A stretch of 64,000 nt of DNA from Stomorhina lunata (taxonomy: Eukaryota; Arthropoda; Insecta; Diptera; Rhiniidae): positions 2,542,001-2,606,000 of the forward strand of contig OW121740.1 in the NCBI GenBank assembly GCA_933228675.1. The letters run 5' to 3'. Positions 37,065 to 46,269 of the stretch are shown piece by piece (positions within the stretch are counted from its first letter, which is position 1; the number at the start of each line of letters is the position of its first letter). The notes below the pieces were generated by a model that saw only the letters and a program-made list of their open reading frames with translations, did no database searches and was not told the DNA's origin. The translations under genes and the position numbers were made by a program.

Positions 37065-38450
37065 ATGGCAAATCAAAATAACCTAATTCGGCCCCCAATG
37101 CTTAATCATCCCCCCCCTCACCCACCCCAGGCTCAAAATGCCTTAGTACAAGATCAGGAAGCCAATATTGCAAATATAGTACGTAGAATACTGTTAGAAG
37201 AACGAGCTTCTCATAATGAACCAGAACCTAGAGTAGATCAGGGAATAGACCGTGGCAATGACCTAACAGACTTAGATAAAATACCAGACGTAGTAAGGTC
37301 TCTTAGAGAATTTTCAGGGAACAGAACAGAATTTAGCTCCTGGAAAAAAAGTACAGAGAGAGTACTTAAAATTTACGAACCTCTTAGAGGTTCAGCAAAA
37401 TATTTCGGCATACTAAACGTTATCAGAAATAAAATTGTGGGCGACGCGGACATTGCGCTAGAAAGTTATAATACTCCACTGAACTGGAAAAGTATAATCC
37501 AATGCTTGACAGTTCATTACGCAGACCAGCGAGACCTCGGCACCCTCGAATACCAATTGATCTCTATGATTCAAGGTAATAATACAGTGCAGGAATTTTA
37601 TAAGAGGATTTACGGTCATCTATCACTAATCTTAAACAAGATAGCCTGTTTAGATGAAAGTGAAGATGCCATTTATTTGCTGACCAAAAACTATAGGAAT
37701 AAGGCTCTTGACACGTTTGTCAGAGGATTAAGAGGTGATTTACCAAGATTACTGGGAATTAGAGAACCCAAGGACCTACACGAAGCCTTACACTTGTGCC
37801 TAAAGTTGGAAAACCAACAATTCAGAACACAACAAGCTAGTGGCACTAACAGAATTCCACCTCCCATTCCTCATAGGAAATTTAACAATACTAATCCAAA
37901 CCAAACATTCTATCCACAACTGGCACATATCCCTCAGCCTTCTATGCCAAGATTTAATATGCATCCAGGTAACATTCAAGGACATCAATCTCATAACACA
38001 AACGGACAAAATTTCCATAACCCATATCAACAAAATTTCCAAAACTCGTACAGACAAAATTATAACTATAATTACCCACAACAACAAAATTTCCATTTAC
38101 CACCACCAAGACCTAATCAACCAAAACCTCCAGTCCCTATGGACGTTGATCCTACTATGTATTCCAAGAAAGTAAATTATATTAATCGGCCTTTACCGGA
38201 CAATAGATTTTCAGGTCTTAGACCTTTACCCCAATCTGCACAATTTAATCAACCTCGCAAGATGCAAAGAGTAAATCATATTGAAGATCACCAAGACCCC
38301 GTACCTGACACCGTCGAAAAAACAGATACATGGGAACCTTCACGAGAGGATAAAGGAATACAGAACCTAACGGACTACTCAGATGAACATTTCAATGTTT
38401 CTGAGGATGAGGAATATACCGAATTGGCGGATATTCATTTTTTAGACTAA
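37065..38450 (+). CDS. gag: Gag of errantivirus-type element
   Basis: Structural capsid protein, 461 residues, full for this group. It starts at the ATG in GTAATGG, the only sensible start after the leader. The N-terminus is proline-rich (RPPMLNHPPPHPP). A helical capsid-type region follows at about residues 75-265 (FSGNRTEFSSWKKSTERVL; LTVHYADQRDLGTLEYQLIS; DTFVRGLRGDLPRLL), typical of gag of the 17.6/297/ZAM group. The C-terminus is rich in N, Q and P (about 270-360), followed by PMDVDP, a motif often seen near the end of such Gags, and an acidic tail. No CCHC zinc knuckle is present, which is common in insect gypsy elements. The last codons overlap the frameshift heptamer. No internal stops. 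Confidence 0.92.
   Translation: MANQNNLIRPPMLNHPPPHPPQAQNALVQDQEANIANIVRRILLEERASHNEPEPRVDQGIDRGNDLTDLDKIPDVVRSLREFSGNRTEFSSWKKSTERVLKIYEPLRGSAKYFGILNVIRNKIVGDADIALESYNTPLNWKSIIQCLTVHYADQRDLGTLEYQLISMIQGNNTVQEFYKRIYGHLSLILNKIACLDESEDAIYLLTKNYRNKALDTFVRGLRGDLPRLLGIREPKDLHEALHLCLKLENQQFRTQQASGTNRIPPPIPHRKFNNTNPNQTFYPQLAHIPQPSMPRFNMHPGNIQGHQSHNTNGQNFHNPYQQNFQNSYRQNYNYNYPQQQNFHLPPPRPNQPKPPVPMDVDPTMYSKKVNYINRPLPDNRFSGLRPLPQSAQFNQPRKMQRVNHIEDHQDPVPDTVEKTDTWEPSREDKGIQNLTDYSDEHFNVSEDEEYTELADIHFLD
38438..38444 (+). promoter_or_regulatory. -1 ribosomal frameshift heptamer TTTTTTA
   Basis: T TTT TTA is phased as X XXY YYZ in the gag frame, two codons before the gag stop (38448-38450). The pol frame is -1 to gag and open from 38411, so a slip here would give Gag-Pol. 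The same heptamer is used by HIV-1. No strong downstream stem or pseudoknot is obvious by eye. Confidence 0.75.
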
Positions 38451-41400
38451 GCAATTCAACGTTACCTTATTTTCGGTGTAAAGATCGCAATGGCAAAATA
38501 TTTAGGTTTTTAATCGACACAGGGTCAAATAAAAATTACATTCAACCTAAATTAATTAAAAACCCAATACCCAATGAAAACATTTTCCAAGCAAACTCCG
38601 TTGGTGGGAAGGTCACAATTACCCATCATACATTGATCAATCTATTTGGGGTAAAATCAGAAAATCTAAAATTCTTTCTATTGCCATCACTGAAATCCTT
38701 CCATGGTATCCTAGGTAACGACAGTTTGAAAACGCTAAATGCAATTATTTACACTTCCAAAAATTATATGATAGTTAATAACTCTATAAAGGTACATATT
38801 AGACAACAACAATCAGAATCGGTTAATAGTATGAACATCGGAACAGATCACTTGACAAACGAACAGACACTAAAATTAATGAGACTATGTAGAACATACT
38901 CGTCACTTTTTTCGGAACCAGACGAAAAACTAACATTTACTACAAATGTAAAAGCAGAAATAAGGACATCGACTGACGACCCAATTTATACGAAAAGTTA
39001 CCCATATCCTTCATCTATGAAAGACGAAGTCGAGAAACAAATTAATGAGTTACTCGATCACGGAATAATAAGACCATCCAGGTCCCCATACAATTCTCCA
39101 GTATTGGTGGTACCGAAAAAAATGGATGCTTCCAACGAGAAGAAATATAGAATGGTCATAGACTATAGAAAATTAAATAGTGTGACTATACCGGACAGAT
39201 ACCCCATACCACAAATAAACGAGGTTCTAGCTCAACTCGGTAGAAATAAGTGGTTTTCAGTATTAGACCTGAAAAGCGGGTTCCACCAAATACCGCTCAG
39301 GGAAAAAGATATTGAGAAAACAGCATTTTCTGTAAATAACGGAAAATATGAGTTTCTCCGATTACCATTCGGCTTGAAAAATGCTCCCGCAGCATTTCAA
39401 CGAGCATTAGATGATATGCTAAGAGAGCATATTGGGAAAATAAGTTTCGTCTATATAGACGATATCATAGTCTTTGGTCAAGATGAAAATTCTCATCTAG
39501 AAAACATAAAGACCATTTTTGACACCCTACAACGGGCGAATATGAAAATACAATTAGATAAATGTGAATTCCTCAAGAAGGAAGTAGAATATCTGGGCTT
39601 TATCATATCGACGGAAGGGATAAGGACAAATCCTGAAAAAGTCAAAGTTATTCAGGAAATTCCACCTCCAAAAACAATAAAAGAGCTCCGATCATTTTTA
39701 GGACTCTCAGGGTTTTACAGGCGCTTCATAAAAGATTATGCGAAGCTTGCAAAACCCCTAACCGTCCTTTTAAGGGGCGAGGAGGGACGTATGTCCAAAA
39801 GAGAGTCTGCCAAAATCCCAGTAACACTTGATGATAGGGCCATAGAGGCATTCGCAAAGATAAAAAACTCTCTTTCCTCTGAAGAAGTGATGCTTGCATT
39901 CCCTAATTTTGAAAAAGAATTTCACTTGACAACAGATGCGTCCAATTATGCTCTTGGAGCAGTCCTTGAACAGGAGGGTAAACCAATAATGTTCATATCA
40001 AGAACTCTAAATAAGGCAGAAGAGCATTATGCCACAAATGAAAAGGAGATGCTCGCAATAGTGTGGGCTCTCAAATCATTAAGGAATTATTTATATGGTC
40101 CAGTATTAGTGAAAATCTTTACTGACCATCAACCACTGACATATGCTCTTGGGAATAAGAACACCAATAGTAAATTAAAAAGATGGAAAGCCATCTTGGA
40201 AGAATATAATTATGAATTAAAATATAAGCCCGGTAGCAGCAATATCGTGGCCGACGCATTGTCAAGACCTCCACAAGTTGTTGAAGTGAATTCACTGACA
40301 GCCACACAGCACAGTCACGAAAGCTCGTCGCAAAATCTAATCCAGTTCACAGAGTCTCCCCTTAATGTGTTTAAAAACCAAATTATTATCTCAAAAGGCG
40401 AGCTGCCCTCTTATAACTTTGAGATAATATTCCCCACATATCATAGACATACAATAGTAGACACAAAGTTTGATAGTGACAGGCTTGTAAAAATTCTGAA
40501 ATCATACTTGAACCCTTCCGTAACTAATGCTATCATGACCGAAGATCAGATCCTAGGAACAATACAAGAGTTGTGGTCAACCTACTTTTCTAAATTTCGC
40601 ACAAAATACACCAGGACAATGGTTAAAGATTTGACATCGGACATTGAACAAGAGACTGAAATTATAAATGAACATAGACGAGCACACAGAAATCCAAAGG
40701 AAAACAAACTTCAATTACTTACTAAATGTTATTTTCCCCAAATGCATGCAAAGATAAAGAAAATAGTGAAACAGTGTAAAATATGTTGTGAGAACAAGTA
40801 CGATCGTCATCCAAATAACATAGTTTTGGGGAAAACACCTATTCCTCAATATCCAGGACAATACGTGCACATAGATATTTACCATACAAACAATAGAGTT
40901 ATTTTAACCGCAATAGATAAATTTTCCAAGTACGCCCAGGCAAGGATAGTCAAGTCGAGAGCAATAAACGCTTTGGGTACATTATGGAAGTGGGTGGCAG
41001 GTTCGCCAGATCACGAGGACTTCAAAATAGTAACTGACAGCATGAACAAACTCCTAGAAAACAATAACAAACAAATCGTAATAAATAGATCAATAAACAC
41101 AAGAATACAAGAGATATCCAATATAACCAACAGCATAATAAATAACATAGGATCGAACGATGCATTTGAACGAGAAATTGTAAAGGACGTGGAAAGAAAA
41201 TTGGAGATAATTAAAAATGAACTTACCAATCTTGGGTACTCAATTCAGTGGGCAAAAGCAGGAATTATAAACTCTTTTATTTTATCCGAATACGAACTGA
41301 ATATGACTAGAAAACACTTCAACGAATTTAATATGCCCTATATCAATCTAATTGAGGCTTTAGAGTTCGGGGAAGTGAAAATAGGGATGAATAAAACTAC

Positions 41401-42157
41401 TATCCTTTACATGATTAATTTGCCAATAACAGAAAAGGAAACATGTAATAGCTTATTTATAAAACCCGTTAAGAGACTAAATGTATCGGTTAAAATTGAT
41501 AAAGAAAATTTTGTATTATGTAAAAACTCTGTCCTTGAAGTAAAAGCAGCCTGCAGAAGGGTTAATGACGTGGATATTTGTAACGATCGCAATTTAGAAA
41601 ATATTACTGAATCTAATTGTTTGCCAAGATTGCTTAACGGATTACCGTCGGAATGTCCAACTTCTAACAATCAACACTTACCCGTAGTGAACGAAATAGC
41701 ACCGGGAATTATGTTGTTGAATGGTTACGATGGGTCAATTACGACTGAAGATAGAGAAATTAATATAACTGGCACATTTATCATCAAGTATCACAACTCT
41801 ACAATCACCATAGGCGGAAAAAAATATTCCAGCAAAGAAATCTCAATGATGAAACCTTTACCAGCAGTGATAAACGCACCTAATACTGTTGAAAGGTACG
41901 AGGAAATGTTGTCTTTGGAAATGCTCAAGGAGCTTAACATCAACAACGCTGGTGAGATAAAAAAATTAGCTACCAATTACAGATTTAGTGTGGCTGCATG
42001 GATTGCCCTAATAATGGCATTGATAGGTGCCCTAACTTTCAAGTTGCTAAAAAGAAAAGCCTGTCTTAAAATTAATAATGATGAAAAGCCAGTACAACCC
42101 GTAGAAGCATCAAATACTTACATTCATTACCCATCCAACGAGGACGCTGGAAATTAA
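38444..42157 (+). CDS. pol-env: Pol (protease-RT-RNase H-truncated integrase) fused in frame to Env C-terminal part
   Basis: The start is set by the frameshift; the first ATG is at 38633, after the protease motif DTG (38516-38524). Numbering from that ATG (1174 residues): RT about 130-380 with D212 in LDLKSGF, LPFGLKNAPAAF and YIDD 274-277; RNase H about 425-545 with D435, E472, D498, D541; integrase zinc finger H681-x3-H685-x29-C715-x2-C718; core begins with D748 (VHIDIY) but stops near residue 775. From there (INALGTLWKWVAGSPDHEDF) the sequence is errantivirus Env after its usual furin site, to residue 1174, with cysteines, N-glycosylation sites and a membrane segment at about 1118-1139. 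The second and third integrase acidic residues and the Env front part are absent. No stop or frameshift. Expected: active RT/RNase H, no integrase activity; fate of the Env part unknown. Confidence 0.9.
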   Translation, partial: RLSNSTLPYFRCKDRNGKIFRFLIDTGSNKNYIQPKLIKNPIPNENIFQANSVGGKVTITHHTLINLFGVKSENLKFFLLPSLKSFHGILGNDSLKTLNAIIYTSKNYMIVNNSIKVHIRQQQSESVNSMNIGTDHLTNEQTLKLMRLCRTYSSLFSEPDEKLTFTTNVKAEIRTSTDDPIYTKSYPYPSSMKDEVEKQINELLDHGIIRPSRSPYNSPVLVVPKKMDASNEKKYRMVIDYRKLNSVTIPDRYPIPQINEVLAQLGRNKWFSVLDLKSGFHQIPLREKDIEKTAFSVNNGKYEFLRLPFGLKNAPAAFQRALDDMLREHIGKISFVYIDDIIVFGQDENSHLENIKTIFDTLQRANMKIQLDKCEFLKKEVEYLGFIISTEGIRTNPEKVKVIQEIPPPKTIKELRSFLGLSGFYRRFIKDYAKLAKPLTVLLRGEEGRMSKRESAKIPVTLDDRAIEAFAKIKNSLSSEEVMLAFPNFEKEFHLTTDASNYALGAVLEQEGKPIMFISRTLNKAEEHYATNEKEMLAIVWALKSLRNYLYGPVLVKIFTDHQPLTYALGNKNTNSKLKRWKAILEEYNYELKYKPGSSNIVADALSRPPQVVEVNSLTATQHSHESSSQNLIQFTESPLNVFKNQIIISKGELPSYNFEIIFPTYHRHTIVDTKFDSDRLVKILKSYLNPSVTNAIMTEDQILGTIQELWSTYFSKFRTKYTRTMVKDLTSDIEQETEIINEHRRAHRNPKENKLQLLTKCYFPQMHAKIKKIVKQCKICCENKYDRHPNNIVLGKTPIPQYPGQYVHIDIYHTNNRVILTAIDKFSKYAQARIVKSRAINALGTLWKWVAGSPDHEDFKIVTDSMNKLLENNNKQIVINRSINTRIQEISNITNSIINNIGSNDAFEREIVKDVERKLEIIKNELTNLGYSIQWAKAGIINSFILSEYELNMTRKHFNEFNMPYINLIEALEFGEVKIGMNKTTILYMINLPITEKETCNSLFIKPVKRLNVSVKIDKENFVLCKNSVLEVKAACRRVNDVDICNDRNLENITESNCLPRLLNGLPSECPTSNNQHLPVVNEIAPGIMLLNGYDGSITTEDREINITGTFIIKYHNSTITIGGKKYSSKEISMMKPLPAVINAPNTVERYEEMLSLEMLKELNINNAGEIKKLATNYRFSVAAWIALIMALIGALTFKLLKRKACLKINNDEKPVQPVEASNTYIHYPSNEDAGN

Positions 42158-42166
42158 GAGGGGAAG
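42156..42166 (+). promoter_or_regulatory. Polypurine tract
   Basis: AAGAGGGGAAG lies directly before the 3' LTR, where plus-strand DNA synthesis is primed. It overlaps the last codon and stop of the pol-env frame. Confidence 0.85.
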
Positions 42167-42465
42167 AGTTAAGATATTAAATATTTTAAGAATTTTTTTG
42201 TAAATTAACCTATATAATTTGTGCTGACACTATGTCTGCAATATTTCCTATTAATTCATTGTACTTACCTGAACCAACATAAGGCAGATTGCAAAATTAT
42301 TAAGAATTTTGTTACTATAATTTAATGCAATCTTGCAGTCTGGCTTAATGTTGGCCAAATCATGAAAACAAAGAAAACAAAAGAATTATTTAAATAAAGA
42401 AAATGACAACGACAAATCAGTCGCAGTCAAGAACTCGAATCAATTCAGTCATTATTGAATTATCT
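42167..42465 (+). repeat. 3' LTR (299 bp)
   Basis: By-eye identical to the 5' LTR. AATAAA at 42393-42398 is the candidate polyadenylation signal. Followed at once by the TATA duplication. Confidence 0.95.
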
Positions 42466-42469
42466 TATA

Positions 42470-42908
42470 TGATTATCATGTATTGTAACTAATGACAAAT
42501 TTGACTAACATTTGAACTTCTAGAAATAATTAATATTGAAGATTAAAGAGCTCCCAGCAATATGGGTCAGCACTAGAATTCACACATACACTACAACATA
42601 TATTGGATGTTTAATTTAATATCTTTGGTAAAGTGACTTCCAGGAATCTTTTGTGGTTTAATTTTCTTACTAATACTTTAGTCTTAATATAAAGCTGACT
42701 TAAGTTAAAAGGTATTAGCGACTATTTAAGTCCTAAATGTCAATCTTCAAAATCTATATTGCAATCTTCCTTTTTAGATGTAAATAGTTAAAATGTCAAT
42801 TCATTTTAGCAATTACATACAAATGCATGCAAGCAAGTGAATATGATTTAAATGGAAACACATAGCGTATATTAAAAATTATTTGTTAAATATTGCTTAT
42901 ATGCAGTA
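42470..42908. other. Short host spacer between two mobile elements
   Basis: About 440 bp of A/T-rich DNA. No feature seen. Confidence 0.5.
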
Positions 42909-44210
42909 TAAAGAGTGTTCTAAAAAAAATATGCATTTACTATTTTAGACAAAATTTATCCATAGTGCAAGAAATAATTTATTTTTTTGATCAAGTTAGT
43001 TTCTATAGATATGTCAGATACTATTATTTTAGAAATTATTAATTTTCAATAGTTATTTCAATCAAAATGGACTGCGAAAAAAAAGTTCGTGAAAATATAA
43101 TTAAAACTTTTCAAAAAAATCCGTCATGGACTTTTAAAAAAATAGCTAAAAATTTTAAAGTTGACCCTCGAACGGTTTCTAATGCCATCAGACGGTATAA
43201 GGAAAACCTGAGCATTGAAAGAAAACCTGGATCAGGGAGGAAAAAAGGTCCTACAGATATTGGTAAGGCAAAAGAAGTCGAGCGACTCTTTCGAAGAGCG
43301 CCTAACACTTCTTTAAGAAAAGCAGCTCGTACGGTGAAATGTTCTACGAATTTTGCACATAGAGTCAAAGCTTATGCTGGACTGAAGACATACAAAGTCC
43401 AAAAGGTTCCAGATCGCAATGCTATAAGGAACTTAGAAGCAAAAAAACGAGCGAAAAAATTGAAGTCTGATTTTATAAAAAAATACACCTGTTGTGTGAT
43501 GGATGATGAAACATACGTACTGGCAGACTTTTCTCAACTTCTTGGTCAAGATTTTTATGTTGCTGATAAACGGGGTAATGTTCGGCAAGAGTTTCGCACA
43601 AAAAAACAAACAAAATTCCCTAAGAAGTTTCTCGTGTGGCAAGCTATTTGCAGTTGTGGCAAAAGAAGTAAAGTATTTGTGGCATCTGGCACAATAAACA
43701 CAGAAATTTATATAAAGGAGTGCCAACAAAAACGGTTGTTACCATTTTTAAGAGAGCACAGAGTGACTACATTTTTTTGGCCCGATTTGGCATCATGCCA
43801 TTATGGAAAAAAGGCACTTGAGTGGTACTCAAAGAATAATGTCATTTTTGTACCACGAGAGGCAAATCCACCTAACTGTCCAGAACTTCGGTCTGTGGAA
43901 AGGTATTGGGCTCTGGTAAAAAAGGAATTGAAGAACACAGGAAAGATTTCCAAGAACATGTCCGATTTTAAGCGCAGGTGGAACACATGCTCCAAAAAGG
44001 TATCAGAAGCAACTGTAAAATCTTTAATGGAAAGGTTTCCGAAAAAAGTCGATAATTTTGCAAAACCCGAGTACTAAGTAAACATTTTAATGCTAAATGA
44101 TTTTGTATAATATGTCATTATATTTGCTTATTTTGTAGAGTTTTTATATTAAAAGGTTTGATTTTTATTTAAGAAAATCCAACTACCAATTTTATTTAGA
44201 GCACTCTTTA
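42909..44210 (+). mobile_element. Tc1/mariner-superfamily (DD37E) transposon, apparently complete
   Basis: The element is 42911-44208 (1298 bp), flanked by TA on both sides (42909-42910, 44209-44210). Ends: AAGAGTGTTCTAAAAAAAAT at the left; the right end read in reverse is AAGAGTGCTCTAAATAAAAT, i.e. 20-bp TIRs with two mismatches. It holds one uninterrupted transposase gene. Size, TIR length and TA target fit the IS630-Tc1-mariner superfamily. Confidence 0.9.
43067..44077 (+). CDS. DD37E transposase (IS630-Tc1-mariner superfamily)
   Basis: A 336-residue cut-and-paste transposase, normal length for the superfamily. N-terminal paired-type DNA-binding region: first helix-turn-helix about residues 5-45 (WTFKKIAKNFKVDPRTVSNA), a basic linker GSGRKKG (about 55-61), second helix-turn-helix about 66-105. 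Catalytic domain: MDDETY with D147, FWPDLASCHY with D240, and CPELRSVERYW with E278. There are 92 residues between the first two and exactly 37 between D240 and E278. DD37E is known from the ITmD37E family, first described in mosquitoes; Tc1 proper is DD34E and mariner DD34D. The start is the ATG at 43067, 156 bp inside the left end. No stop or frameshift, and all three acidic residues present, so it may be functional. Confidence 0.9.
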   Translation: MDCEKKVRENIIKTFQKNPSWTFKKIAKNFKVDPRTVSNAIRRYKENLSIERKPGSGRKKGPTDIGKAKEVERLFRRAPNTSLRKAARTVKCSTNFAHRVKAYAGLKTYKVQKVPDRNAIRNLEAKKRAKKLKSDFIKKYTCCVMDDETYVLADFSQLLGQDFYVADKRGNVRQEFRTKKQTKFPKKFLVWQAICSCGKRSKVFVASGTINTEIYIKECQQKRLLPFLREHRVTTFFWPDLASCHYGKKALEWYSKNNVIFVPREANPPNCPELRSVERYWALVKKELKNTGKISKNMSDFKRRWNTCSKKVSEATVKSLMERFPKKVDNFAKPEY

Positions 44211-46269
44211 ATTTATGTTATTTGATTATTCTTCCAACCAACAAGTACATGTGACAGAAGTTAGTTATAAATTCATTTTAAACTTCTCAGAAATTAGCTA
44301 TTAGATTATTTTTAAATTGGCTGGTTACTTGGAAAATTCCCAACACTAAAAAGTTTATATATTTTAAAAAGGGAAAAAAGAAACAAATCTAAGTTTCTAA
44401 ATAACCTTAATATCAATTTCCCAAAACTCTTAAAACATTTCCGCTTAGAAAAACGAAAAAAGACATTACCTTTATCAAAATCTACTATAAAAAAGCAAAC
44501 GAACCCATAAAACTGACAGACAACAAATTTAACATCTTAATATCAATCAACAAATATGTTATAAAACATACATAATTTTCCAAACTCAAATTGATGGCCA
44601 TGATAACAATCGACATTTGTAACAAGCAAAAAGGAGCAACTGAAAAAAAACATCTTCAAACAATCAGTATAAAAACCCTTTAACTTAAGTCATGAAATCT
44701 GTTTAAAGGATGTAAAAAATCCCTTTTTTTTGGTTGCTTTAAAGCAGCTTTCTTCGGTACTAAGTCTTTCAAAAAAAAAGATAACGCTTTAAGAACATTT
44801 TGTACAAATTGTAACAGTTTCTGAATGATTTTTAAGCTTAAACATACTTAAAAGTATTGAAAATCACATATACAGAACCACACTCTCATTCTATTGTAAA
44901 ACAAGGATAACTTTATCCTTAAAGCCAACAATATAAACCTCACAACAGCGTCAACAAAAACGTTAGATTTAAAGGAAAGTTAGAAGAAAAAACATATTAT
45001 AAAGGATGTAGACATATTTTCTTTATAGGTTATTTTGCAAAACTCAAAAAAAAAATGTAAAGAAAAAGAAAAAGTTTAAAAAGTCAAATATGAAAACACA
45101 TACAAGCATACACTCATTTAAAGGTAGCAGACATTTATTTCAGAGGCATATTTCATTTATTTACACATTTCCCTACATTCACATTTTCTGTGTTACGATT
45201 ATAAGTTTAAAAAGTGTAATTTTTCTTGATATTTTATATTTCATTTCTAACAAAATTCACACGCACAAGTCAGCTTAGCTGCCGCTTTACGAATATTTCT
45301 TCTTCTAATATGTATAAAATATACGATGACTTATATAGAATTTTATATTATTCTCACATTACATTTGTATTTGTATGTTAAAGTTTATGAAAAATTAGTT
45401 AAAGCTGTATAGAGGAAAGGAAGGAAGACAGGCAGGGAGGCAGCAGAAAGCTGATGGTAAACAAACAAGTTGATGTCTGCTGTTTTGCTTGGCTTTACTT
45501 TTGCTGGCTTAAGGGCTCCTTTAAAATGAATATGTTTGAATTTCAAATTCTACTTATTTACACATTTTGTTCCCCTTTTTACATTTTCGAGTTCTTTTTA
45601 TTTTTTTTTTCTCAGTTCTTAGTCGTATTTGTTTCATTTTATGTGTTATGTCGGCAATAATTCATTTTTAGCAATTTACAACATATTTTTGTATATTTTG
45701 CCACTTCTTGAAGCTGATTATCATCAAATTTTCCATTAGCTTTTTATAGGGTTCTGTTTTGTTGTGTTTTATTTTTTCACTTCTTTTTTTTTTTGTTTCC
45801 TGCAAGTGGAAAAAAATCACAAACAACGACAAAGTTGTAATAATTTTTGCTCTGCAAATGTAAAAGTTAATTGAAGTGCTGCTTTAACCGTCTGTCACGG
45901 TGTTAACAACGACACCAGCTCCAAGCAGCCAACACCAACCAATAACAACTACAACAACAAAATTCACTGAATTATAATTAAAAAATTTAAAAAAAGCTGG
46001 AAAAGATTTATTATTCTTTCGAGAATTGAAGTGATAATTCAATTTTTCAGAATTTGTAGGGTATTTTTACAAATAAATATAAATAAATTAGTAGCTTTAG
46101 GGAGCGGCTAAGTTAATGATGGTAGGACAACTAACTAATGTAACAATCAACTTTCATAAGGCTTTCAAATTATATCAAAGGAAAGTTTTATTCAATTTCT
46201 CCAAAAACTGCGCATTGCACTTTGACAATTATATTCCTGCGGTCTGACAATGAAGATGAAAGGACAAAA
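44211..46269. other. A/T-rich non-coding DNA, no gene recognised
   Basis: About 2 kb. Frames at 45090-45278 and 45454-45660 have no domain. A CAACAAC-rich stretch near 45900-45960 is simple sequence. Confidence 0.5.

Larger units (their letters stand above)
36225..42469 (+). mobile_element. Errantivirus-type Ty3/gypsy LTR element with internal deletion, TATA target duplication
   Basis: The element proper is 36229-42465 (6237 bp), flanked by TATA at 36225-36228 and 42466-42469. It has two 299-bp LTRs, a tRNA-Lys-type primer site, a ~540-bp leader, gag, a -1 frameshift site, a fused pol/env frame and a polypurine tract. Insect errantiviruses (gypsy, 17.6, 297, ZAM group) are usually 7-8 kb with separate pol and env. 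This copy is shorter because most of integrase and the front of env are missing. Insertion at TATA is known for several of these families. It can be copied in cis but probably cannot integrate without help. Confidence 0.92.

Noticed and set aside
39000..42157. Minus-strand frames under the pol-env gene and the transposase (60-98 residues)
   Set aside because: Shadows of the plus-strand genes; no independent motif.
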